64,000 nucleotides of DNA from assembly GCF_027887165.1 (NCBI RefSeq), contig NC_077232.1, positions 79,125,483 to 79,189,482 on the forward strand, given 5' to 3'. The stretch comes from Monodelphis domestica. Lineage: Eukaryota > Chordata > Mammalia > Didelphimorphia > Didelphidae. The notes under the pieces are model-generated. The model was not told the origin of the DNA and did no database searches. It saw only the letters and a program-made list of their open reading frames with translations. A program made the translations under genes and the position numbers. Of this stretch, positions 55,655-64,000 are shown in pieces (position 1 is the first letter of the stretch; each line of letters starts with the position of its first letter).

Positions 55655-55925
55655 TTATCTCCAAAATCCACCCCTCTTGTGAAGTTCCATTTTTGTCCTC
55701 CTTGCCACCCAGTTTGCACACTTGGTGTCATCTTTGATTCTTTTACTTTCCCTCAACTCACATTTTCAGTCAGATTACCAAATCTTAAGAATTCCTCTTT
55801 AACAACATCTCTCCTATTAGACTCCTTCTCTCTATTGCCTGACCACCACCCCAGTTCAGGACCATATCTTTTGGTTGAGCAAGAGCTTTCTCATTTGTCT
55901 TTCCTGTCTCACACAACTATGAGGA
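55655..55925 (+). repeat. L2 LINE relic
   Basis: 'cttggtgtcatctttgattc', 'ttaacaacatctctcctatt', 'ctattgcctgaccaccaccc' follow L2 ORF2. The frame at 55,679 is part of it. Confidence 0.55.
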
Positions 55926-56105
55926 GGCAGCATAGTGCAGTGGGATAGGGATAATCAGGAAGACAGCTTCAAATCATGTCACAGACACTTAGTTGTGTGA
56001 CTTTGGTTAAGTCACATAATTTCTCTGGGTTTCAGTTTCTCCATCTATGAAATGAGGGGGTTGAGCTTAATGACTAATAAGATCCCTTCTAGCATATTCA
56101 TGTCT
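55926..56105 (+). repeat. MIR/MAR-type SINE
   Basis: 'ggcagcatagtgcagtggga', 'tctctgggtttcagtttctc', 'ttgagcttaatgactaataa'. Confidence 0.65.
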
Positions 56106-56339
56106 CCCTTGACGTCTTCATGTAATCTTTTTTTGGGAAGGGCATCAGGAGGACTAGCTTGGTTTTGTCTTTTTTATTTCCAGCACCTAGCAGAGCCTTA
56201 ATTGTTGTAGTTGTTTAGTTGTTTTTTCAGTAGGTTTTGATGATGTTTCTTCTCCTCCTTCTGCTCATCCTTCCTTCTTCTAATGTGGAGATTATATTCT
56301 TTTTTAAATTGAATAATTTTATGTATTAATTTAGAAGGT
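56106..56339. other. Non-coding, no recognisable feature
   Basis: CTTC-rich around 56,245-56,282. No gene was seen. Confidence 0.35.
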
Positions 56340-56600
56340 TTTGATTCTTCTTGAACCCATGCAGGGTTTTCTTCGCAAGTGCTTTGCCATTTCCTTCTCC
56401 ACATCACTTTACAGATGAAGGAACTGAGGCAGACAGGGTTAAGTGACTTGCTCAGGTATTCATAGCTGGTAAGTGTTAGAGGCTGGATTTGAAATCAGGA
56501 AGACAGTCCTGGCACTATCCACTGTGCCACCTAGCTGCTCCAAAGTGTCTAATACGTAGGCATTTAATAAATGCTTATTGGTTAATTAAATGAGAGGGAA
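56340..56600 (-). mobile_element. tRNA-derived marsupial SINE (long-tail variant)
   Basis: Antisense: 'tttgccatttccttctccac', 'gttaagtgacttgctcaggt', 'gtgccacctagctgctcc', joined to an older L2/MIR-type end (aatacgtaggcatttaataa). Confidence 0.75.
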
Positions 56601-56734
56601 TATACTGAAGCATCTCATTCTGTCTTTGTATAGTTGTAATTACTGAGAAGGCTTTCCATAAATCTGCCTCTTTGTAATTTCAATTTGGGGTTTAGTAGCA
56701 TAAGCTTTTTTACATGACAGCTCTTTCTGAATTT

Positions 56735-57070
56735 TCTGACTATGATCATGGTTCCTTTAAGTCTTTTCTTTTCCAAGTTAGTTTGAGCCTCAACTGAATT
56801 TTATATGGCATGATTTTCATTTCCCTAGTCATCCTGGTTGCCTTCATTTAGATACTCTTCAATTTATTTTTCCTAAAATGTGGTGCTAGGAACTTAACAT
56901 AAATACCACTTTTCAGATGTAGTCTGATGGGGCAGAACACAATGGACACTATTACCTCTTTATTCCTAGAAGCTATAATTCAATCTATGCAGCCCAATAT
57001 AAAATTCACTTTTTTGATTTCCACATTATATTGAATTTGCAGTCCCTTAAGGCTCCCAAATCTTTTCCAG
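56735..57070 (-). repeat. CR1/L3-type LINE region
   Basis: 'gtcatcctggttgccttcat', 'aaatgtggtgctaggaactt', 'gatgtagtctgatggggcag', 'gaatttgcagtcccttaagg'. It lies 5' of the segment type seen at 51,165 in CR1 order. Confidence 0.65.
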
Positions 57071-57714
57071 ACAAACTGCTGAATTTCAAGTGTGAGGCTT
57101 GAAGTATTGGTATATAAAAGATTGGGGCAGGTAGTAGAAGATGCGATTTTAAAGGGTTGGGACCAAAAAGGTAAGTTCCTTAAACATCATGTGAAGTTAG
57201 CATAATCTTCATGGTTTCATGACATTCTTTAGAAGTATTGTCAGAAATAAAGACAGTACCCAGAAATGAGAATGTGTAAGTCAGGTGTAGTGGAAGGATA
57301 GTGAGGTATTTCAGGGTGTTATGAAAGATAGAGTAGTTCCCCATAGAGTTTGAAGTTGAGTAGAAATGCAGGGATAAGGCAATTAGGAATGCAAACAAGA
57401 CCAGGAAGGGATGATATATTGGAATGGCTGAATGCAAGAGGAAAGGAGTAGATGGGGTGGGTGGGTGGCAATAGAAAATAGTGAGGGCCTAGGATGCTAG
57501 GAAATGGGAGTGGTAAAAAGACCGTGGTTGGAAAAAAGGCAATTTTAGAACTTAAAAGTCTCAAAGTTGGAAAAGTTCTGGAGCATAGTTCTGTCTATAG
57601 CTACAGAAGAAAATAAGGTCAGTAATAGAAAGGGTTTCATTGCTGCAAATCTGGAGTTGACTGGCAAAATTTAAGTGATGTAATCCAGCCAAGTATAGTA
57701 TAACTATTGAGATG
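57071..57714. other. Unassigned sequence
   Basis: G-rich, L2-like in places (possible antisense). Minus frames at 57,180-57,564 have no known motif. Confidence 0.35.
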
Positions 57715-57840
57715 AGCAGATAGATAAGGCATTTATTAATTCTCTACTCTATGATAGGCACGGAGATACAAATACGTAAAAGCAGGAATAATCCCTGACC
57801 TCCAGGAGTTTATATGCTGGGGTAAGGGGAAGAAATAAAA
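57715..57840 (-). repeat. L2/MIR-type fragment
   Basis: 'aggcatttattaattctcta', 'taatccctgacctccaggag'. Confidence 0.45.
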
Positions 57841-58199
57841 TACAAAGGATCAGAAAAGCGGAATGGGGAGATTTGGGGGAGTGGTTGGCTTGATCTATCC
57901 CTGCAAGATAAAGCAAAAAAGCTGAGGGACCTTGAGTGGGAAGGAGTTGGGTGAGACCGAGATGGAGACCAACATGACCCCCTTTCCTCCAGTTTGTCTT
58001 TCTTGGATTTGACTGGAAGACACTATATCCTGTCTCAATGCTCACTCAAATTAGAGCAGTTTGCTTAGTAGTTGACCCAGGGAAGGGACTTAGAAATGTA
58101 CACTACAAAACGGTTTCCCAATATCTAGGAATATAGACTAGGATTCTTTAAAATTGTTGCTACAGTATGGTAGAATTGTATAAAAAATAGCAACTATCT
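57841..58199. other. Non-coding, no recognisable feature
   Basis: No repeat or gene was recognised. Confidence 0.35.
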
Positions 58200-58455
58200 G
58201 ATACTGCAGCTGGTGACCAAAGTGAGTGTTGGATTTGGAGTCAAGAAGATTCAGGTTCAAATCCAGCTTTAGACACTCACTAGCTATGTGTGACTCTAGG
58301 CAAGTCACTTAAGATCTGTAGTTCCTTCATCTGTAAAATTGGGATAATAACAACAATCTCCTAGAGTTGTTGTTCTCTTAGAGTTGACCTTCAGGTCAAA
58401 TGAGATAATATTTGTAAAATAGTTGCAAATTTAATGTGCCATTATAAATGCTAAC
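58200..58455 (+). repeat. MAR1/MIR-type long SINE
   Basis: 'aggttcaaatccagctttag', 'gcaagtcacttaagatctgt', 'atgagataatatttgtaaaa'. Confidence 0.7.
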
Positions 58456-58464
58456 TATTATTAT

Positions 58465-58595
58465 AGACAAAGAAACTGAAGCTGGAGATGTGATTTGTCT
58501 AAGCTAATAGGCATCCGAAGCAGGATTTTAACTCAAGGCTCCATGACTGCAAATCTAATATCATATTCCATGGTACTATTTGGCTGCCTGACAAT
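58465..58595 (-). repeat. MIR-type SINE fragment
   Basis: 'acaaagaaactgaagctgga', 'ccatggtactatttggctgc'. It forms an inverted pair with the copy at 58,200. Confidence 0.6.
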
Positions 58596-59335
58596 CTCTA
58601 GCTTCCTTTGCCTTTTTTTTTTAACTTTGGGTTCTTCCATCTTCTGCCACTGGTGAAAGATAGTATATTTGTTTTGAAAATATGTGTAATCCTAAAATAA
58701 ATACATATGTGGAAGGTTAGAAAAACTTGTTGCAATATGTCAACTCAATTTTCAGAGATCCATAAATAGGATAAAAAATGAAGCATCAAAAGAAGTAGAA
58801 ATTGTTCATTGTAATGGCTCAGAAAATGAAACTTTAAAAATGTTCCATATGATCTTTTTCCTTCTCAGTGTACTAAACAACAATCTTGAGTCTTGTATAA
58901 CCAAAGTAACATTTTTGTTTTGCTATAACATTAATAATATCCATTTTTGTCTTGACATCCAAAAGCATAACCTGACAAAAAGTAGAATATGGGTTCTTTA
59001 AAGCTCAGGCCTTTGTAGTAGAAACTTTGTAAATGCTTCTTGATTAACAGAGCCTTAGTTTGTAACAAAAGCATTAAAGGTAATTTAATAAATTTGTAAT
59101 TGTTTTAATAAGCTACTATATTAACTTTATGTCCATCCCCTTCTTCTTTACCTCCTACCACCCCAAACTCTATGATATTTTCTTTGGCTTTAACATTTCT
59201 GCAAATTTTCCATTTTCCAACTTCTCTGAATTGCTCTCTTACTAGCAAATTCTACTTAAAGACAAGCTGCCTTCAACTCCCCCAAAAATAAATACAAAGT
59301 AAGTCTAAGGTAAATGTATTACTCAGTAATAACTA
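58596..59335. other. Unique non-coding stretch
   Basis: No feature recognised. Confidence 0.35.
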
Positions 59336-59339
59336 TAGT

Positions 59340-59440
59340 TAATATTTATATATTGCCCACTATGTGCCAGGAACTGTACTTGGCACTTTAAAGCTATTAT
59401 TTGATCTTATAACAATCCTAGGAGATAGGGGAAATGGATA
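59340..59440 (-). repeat. MIR-type SINE fragment
   Basis: 'cactatgtgccaggaactgt', 'cttataacaatcctaggaga'. Confidence 0.6.
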
Positions 59441-59479
59441 AGTAAATGAAATATATATAGAAATAAATTCAAAGTAATT

Positions 59480-60115
59480 GGTGAGGGGGGGAGACTAGTA
59501 ATTAGGATTGAGTGAGAAGTCATGCTGCAACTCAGCCTTGAAGAGGGCTCAAGGATGAGAACTTTTAAAATCAAGCATCAGAGTGTAATCTAAGCATTGG
59601 GTATATATGGCCTTTGCAAAGACAAAGAGAAGATGTAAAATGACACGTTAAGGGAAAAATAGTAAATTTGTCATGTTAGTCTCAACATAAAATACAGGGA
59701 TGAATAATGCAAAATGTATTTTGTAGGATAAGTTGGATGAAGCCAGATGGCGAAGGGCTTTATATTGCCCAAATAAGAAATTTGAGTCTGATCTTGGAAT
59801 CAAGAGGAAGTCTGGGATTTCTTGAGCAGGAGAGTGATATGGTCAGACCTGTGTTTTAGAAATATTAATTTGGAGGTAGGTAGGTAACAGTGAATAGTGC
59901 CAGTCCTGGAGTCAGGAAAACCTGGGTTCAAATTTGGTCTTAGATACTTCCTAGCCACATGACCCTGGGCAAATCACTAGCCCATGTCACTCATCTGTCT
60001 TAGAATTAATTCTAAGGCAGAAAGTAAGAGTTTAAAAATATTAATTTGTGGATGATGGATTTAATAAAGGCAAAGAAACTGTTTTGGGACTTATTGAAAT
60101 ATTCCAGACCTGAGG
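59480..60115 (-). repeat. L2 LINE relic, split by SINE1
   Basis: Antisense L2 3' part: 'gccagatggcgaagggcttt', 'gagtctgatcttggaatcaa', 'gtgatatggtcagacctgtg'. It continues after the SINE with 'ggatgatggatttaataaag'. Confidence 0.6.
59873..60035 (+). mobile_element. tRNA-derived marsupial SINE1
   Basis: Inserted in L2 with exact 13-bp duplications AAATATTAATTTG (59,860-59,872 and 60,036-60,048). 'gggttcaaatttggtcttag', 'gaccctgggcaaatcactag'. The segment between 'cactagcccatg' and 'gtcttagaattaattct' is shortened. Confidence 0.92.
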
Positions 60116-60300
60116 TAACCTGTCATCTCTGTATACTGTAGGGAAGGAAAGAGGGAATGGGGGAAATAAGTTAAGCATCTTTAAAATGTAGGGAACTTAT
60201 GATGAATAGGACTCCATTTTCTTAGTAAGACAAGAAATCATATCAGCCCAGAGGTATGGGAAGCTTAAGACAGGAAGAAAAAGTTAGATATAACAGCTTT
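60116..60300. other. Non-coding, no recognisable feature
   Basis: Unique spacer. No feature was seen. Confidence 0.35.
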
Positions 60301-60499
60301 GGGGGCAGCGGAGTGGCTCAGTGGATTATGAGCCAAGCCTAGAGACAGAAGATCCTGGGTTCAAATCTGGCCCCAGATACTTCCTAACTGTATGATCTTG
60401 GCCAAGTTGTTTAACCCTATTCTTTACCACTCTGCTATCTAGGAACCAATAAATGGTATTATCCTAAGATGGAAAGTAAAGGTTTAAAAAGAAAGAAAC
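60301..60499 (+). mobile_element. tRNA-derived marsupial SINE1
   Basis: 'gggggcagcggagtggctca', 'gggttcaaatctggccccag', 'ctaagatggaaagtaaaggt'. Confidence 0.9.
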
Positions 60500-60794
60500 A
60501 GTTGCTTTAAGGCTGCAATGTAGTTGATTTATGAAAGAATAAAAGGATTACTTGGTTATGGTGAAGGCCCAGTTAAGTTTATATAATAAATTTGGAGTAT
60601 ACCCAGTCAGCACAAGTGTGTTGAATTTCCTCTTGTGTGTTCATCAAATTGGGGGATGGGAGGTGGAGTAAATTAGTTTGGCAGGGAATGAGTAGTGGCA
60701 GAAGAAAGGGGCAAAGGTTTTGAGTGTAGAGAATGAGGTATAGTTGATGTGACTAATACAGGATTTAGGAGTGGGAAAGGGAAGAAAGTGTGTC
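60500..60794. other. Non-coding, no recognisable feature
   Basis: No repeat or gene was recognised. Confidence 0.35.
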
Positions 60795-60985
60795 AGTGTG
60801 ATGAGGTAGGAAGAGCCAATAGGACATGGATTAGAATCCCTGCTTTGCCATTACTTGTGTAAATGGTCTAGTAAATTGATCTAGTTACTTACAACTCATT
60901 TTCTTCATATATAAAACAAAAGAATTGGATCAAACCACTTTTGAATACCCTCCTATGAATTGTTTTTGATGATTAAAATATGATC
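60795..60985 (+). repeat. MIR-type SINE
   Basis: 'ggattagaatccctgctttg', 'cttacaactcattttcttca'. Confidence 0.5.
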
Positions 60986-61133
60986 TTTTAAAATCTGTTT
61001 GTACCCCCAGAATTCTGCACAGTCAGCACTTGACAAATGCTTTTTCATTTCATTGAGGTCCTTTCCAGTTCTAAATATATGATTCTGTGATTGAGCATTT
61101 GCAAGACTATCATCATAAAAATAATTGCAACTT

Positions 61134-61324
61134 GGGGCAGCTAGGTGGCTCAGTGAATAGAGAGGCAGGCCCAGAGACAGGAGATCCAGAGTTCAAATGT
61201 GGTTTTGGACAATTTTAGCTGTGTGACCCTGGGCAAGTCACTCAACCCCCATTGCTTAGTCCTTACCACTCTTCTGCTTTAGAACCAATACATCTTAGTG
61301 ATTCTAAGTCAAGGTAAGGATTTA
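61134..61324 (+). mobile_element. tRNA-derived marsupial SINE1
   Basis: Complete copy with exact 17-bp duplications AAAAATAATTGCAACTT at 61,117-61,133 and 61,325-61,341. Confidence 0.95.
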
Positions 61325-61341
61325 AAAAATAATTGCAACTT

Positions 61342-61510
61342 ATTTGCCAGTATCTCTTATAGAGGACAAGATATGAGAGAAATCTAAGAACACTGTAACA
61401 TCCTCCCGAAACATGGGTATAGGGGAGGATGGCAAAAAAAAAAAATTAGGCACCATTGTTCAGAAGTAAAAAAGGAAGCCTTTCTAGGCAGAAGTCTCAT
61501 ATTCTGTAGA
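61342..61510. other. Non-coding, no recognisable feature
   Basis: Includes an A run near 61,437-61,446. No gene was seen. Confidence 0.35.
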
Positions 61511-61511
61511 C

Positions 61512-61738
61512 CCATGTTGGTAAAGGTGTGGCATGCATGCCCCTGCATGCTGGAGGGGGCTGCTCTAGTCCCCCTCTCCACCACACCTGAGGATAATTTT
61601 CACATGCCCCGCCCCTCTGCCCAGCAGTGCAATGCTAGCACCTCTTCCCTCTGCTTTCTTGTGTTAATAGGAGGGGGCTCACAGGTGGCTTGAAGATGCA
61701 GTTTGGGCATTTGATCTCCAAAAGGTTTGCCAATGTTT
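61512..61738. mobile_element. Possible non-autonomous DNA transposon
   Basis: GC-richer 225-bp unit with inverted-looking ends (GTTGGTAAAGG left, GGTTTGCCAAT right) and TAGACCCA/TAGACCTA on the outer sides, which could be an 8-bp target duplication. It contains GCATGCATGCC. Assignment is tentative. Confidence 0.35.
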
Positions 61739-62514
61739 CAATAGACCTATTAGTATTTTCTTTGAGAAATGAACTAAGGTACTCTAGACATGATGAATAC
61801 TAAATCACATTACTAAAAATGAGGGGTTATTGATGTGTGTGTCACTCCTAAATTGGTTAGCTGTATAGAATCATAGCACTGACATATTAGAGGAAAAGTA
61901 AATTTAATACAAAACTCGAAGGAATAATAAAAAAATGAGAAAAAGATGTGACTTGCAATTAAAATAAGAATAATTTTATCCCTAATGTTTAAACGAGCTG
62001 TTGATATGCAAGAATGGGAAATGGAAAGGAACAGACACCAAAAGAGGTACTATTGCCCTAAATTTAATCCAGATAAAAGTCAGCTGTCATAATAAGATTA
62101 AGAGTCTAGAAATTGCTGGTGACAATAAAGGACCATACTGGCTTACAATATAAACTTGTTTTTAAATCTTAATGCTAAGGATGGTAAAAGATCATGAGCA
62201 CCAGTACTTCACAAAGTGTCTAGATATATTGAAGGGCAAAATAAGTTTAAATGGAGCTTGGCAAAGGAACTAACTAAACAGTTACCATGAGGGAATTTGA
62301 AGGCACAACCAGAAAGGAAACAAATAGAGAGGAGATTGGAAAAAAAGATCTGTAAAATGTATTTTATTAAAAACTTTGCCATCATTGACAGTCTACTACC
62401 ACATTTGGATTGTAATTTCACTGTCCCAGTATACTGTATGAGAAAGTGGAAGTGATAAGGGAAAAAAGATGAGAACAGATGGATTAAATCATATATGTCT
62501 TTATACATATCACA
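61739..62514. other. Unique non-coding stretch
   Basis: The 99-codon minus frame at 62,209-62,508 has no known motif. Nothing else seen. Confidence 0.35.
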
Positions 62515-62650
62515 GCAGTGATACTACCTATGTCACCTTAGGCAAGGCACTTAACCTTCCTGAGCCTCACTTTATCTGTAAAATGAAAAGTTTGGACTTC
62601 TATGACTTTTAAGCTGACTTCAGTCTTTCTAGGATTATTTTACATATTTC
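62515..62650 (+). repeat. MIR-type SINE
   Basis: 'ggcaaggcacttaaccttcc', 'tgagcctcactttatctgta'. Confidence 0.65.
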
Positions 62651-62945
62651 CTATTCATGAATTCAACCAAATTAATATGCTTGCTGATCCTTGACTATTT
62701 CATTCCATTTCTTGTATCTGTGCCTTTGATAGAGGTTTCCTCTCTCTCTGGAATATACTCCTATCATCTCTGCCTTCTAGAATTCTTGTATTCCTTCAAA
62801 ACAGGGCTCATAGGATGCATTCTGTGGGAAGTCTTTCCTGGGGCCTTTAGGCTTTTTTCATGCCTTTACTTACCTGTTTACATGTATTTTGCTCCCCTCC
62901 CTTCCCTAGTAGAATTATCAATTTCTTGATGGCAAGAACTGGTTT
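62651..62945 (+). repeat. L2-type LINE 3' region
   Basis: 'ctctctggaatatactccta', 'gaagtctttcctggggcctt', 'tatcaatttcttgatggcaa'. The frames at 62,657-63,081 derive from it. Confidence 0.55.
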
Positions 62946-62946
62946 T

Positions 62947-62995
62947 TGTTGTTGTTGTTGTTGTTTGTTTGTTTGTTTGTTTGTTTGTTTTGTTG
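62947..62995. repeat. (GTT)n-(GTTT)n microsatellite
   Basis: About five GTT units then about seven GTTT units. Confidence 0.92.
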
Positions 62996-63715
62996 TGACT
63001 TTGTGTGTTCTGTGCCTAATTGAAATTAAGGATTACCCAATGTTCAGAGTACATTTTGGAACTAACCACAATACATTATAAATAAAGTTATACAAGAGAA
63101 GTAGGGTAAAGAATGTCATCAAAGAAAAATGACCAGAAAAAGAGAGTGACTCTTCATGTGGTAAGAGCCAAGGATAACTACTGATGGATCTGCGTACTCC
63201 ATTAAGATTTATGCATTGTAGAAATATTAAGAAGAAGGTCCCCTTAGCATATTGGATGGACCTCATATGACATATTTTTGAGAGGGCATAGACACACAGG
63301 ATGAGAAGTCATGGATGAATTAGAATCTGCTTTACTGAAATACCCACATAAATGAGATTATAGACTCATCTGTACTACTGGTTTCCCTTCCAATTTTGTC
63401 CTTTGTCCTCTATTCCTAGTGTACCTTTGCCTTTTAATGACCACTATAATCCTATATATCCTGTCTCCTTACTAACAATTTTCATGAATTTACTCTTTTT
63501 CTACCATGTTTTTGAAAATTTTTATGTTCCTTATGCTTATTGTGACTTATAGAATGCTGTTGATAGCTTTGTTCTTTTGAATGCTAGAGATAGATATTGA
63601 CTTTTCAAAACAAGGGTAAATAGGTATTATGATCCTAGGTAATAGGGGAAGAATAAAGTGTTATAGAGAAGATAAGAATTAGCATGATAAATTTTTTATA
63701 CATATATTTTTCCTT
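62996..63715. other. Unique non-coding stretch
   Basis: No feature recognised. Confidence 0.35.
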
Positions 63716-63724
63716 TTGTTTTTA

Positions 63725-64000
63725 CATTTAATTTATTTTTTTAAAAATATTTTTCCATTTTACGTGTTGGCTATGGGGGGTAGGGGGGAGGAAAAGAATA
63801 TGATCTATGTCTTTAATGAATAATGCTTGGAAATGATCAAATAAAATAAAAAAAAATATTTTTCCATGGTTCCATGATTCATGGTCTCTTCCTCCCTTCT
63901 TCCCTCCCCCCTCCTGGAGCTGACAAACAATTTTATGAATTCCAATAATGTCTTATTACTCAAAACCTATTTCCATATTAATATTTGCAATAGAGTAATC
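63725..64000 (-). mobile_element. L1 3' end, interrupted and cut by the window edge
   Basis: Antisense L1 3' end: 'atatttttccatggttccat', C-rich run, 'tatttccatattaatatttg', 'caatagagtaatc' at the edge. A second L1 tail at 63,759-63,851 splits its tail. Confidence 0.8.
63759..63851 (+). mobile_element. Short L1 3' end nested in another L1
   Basis: 'tgttggctatggggggtagg', 'gaggaaaagaatatgatcta', 'caaataaaataaaa'. The 16-bp duplication AAAAATATTTTTCCAT lies at 63,743-63,758 and 63,852-63,867. Confidence 0.85.

Overview
This window is vertebrate nuclear DNA and almost certainly marsupial. It is AT-rich, CpG-poor non-coding sequence filled with near-full-length copies of the tRNA-derived marsupial SINE. 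That SINE begins with a GGGGCAGCTGGGTAGCTCAG-type head, carries a B-box-like GGTTCAAATC, and ends in a TCTAAGACGGAAGGTAAGG-type tail. Older MIR/THER/MAR-type SINEs, L2 and CR1/L3 LINEs, and 5'-truncated L1 3' ends with a marsupial-type 3' UTR fill much of the rest. A South American opossum (Monodelphis-like) is my best guess from the SINE1-like consensus. An Australian marsupial cannot be excluded by eye. I see no complete protein-coding gene.

Layout. 1-18.3 kb is intergenic or intronic DNA with SINEs, L1 3' ends, a 418-bp CpG-containing unit between 12-bp direct repeats, and two L2 relics. 18.3-18.9 kb holds a small unmethylated-looking CpG cluster. 19-28.3 kb holds a minus-strand 7SL RNA-derived insertion, a 745-bp L1 end, a long L2 split by an L1 tail and by an internally deleted Tigger1 transposon, and a fold-back of two ~200-bp arms around a tRNA-Met-like 72-mer. 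28.4-46 kb is more repeats, a 17-copy minisatellite (30.5-31.2 kb), large compound microsatellites, and one GC-richer unique block (29.5-30.1 kb) that could be a conserved element.

The one strong gene signal is a CpG island at about 46.7-48.2 kb. It has CCAAT boxes, CRE-like and E2F-like sites, GC boxes and a CCG run. A plausible plus-strand first exon ends at a GTAGGT donor near 48,138. From there to the window end (~16 kb) I find no further exon, so this looks like a 5' UTR exon followed by a long first intron. I cannot name the gene. The long open frames inside the island exist on both strands and look like products of GC-rich composition.

How the parts relate. Most structure is insertion history. 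Many insertions have target-site duplications that can be read by eye: SINEs at 4.3, 9.3, 15.6, 25.5, 50.6, 59.9 and 61.1 kb, L1 at 20.9 kb, and Tigger1 with TA/TA. A repeated oddity is that L1 3' ends are stacked at the same target site in at least three places (9.8-10.6, 17.3-17.85 and 63.7-64.0 kb). The main second-look items are the fold-back with its tRNA-like core, the 7SL-derived element, the Tigger1 deletion derivative, the higher-order minisatellite and the unidentified promoter.
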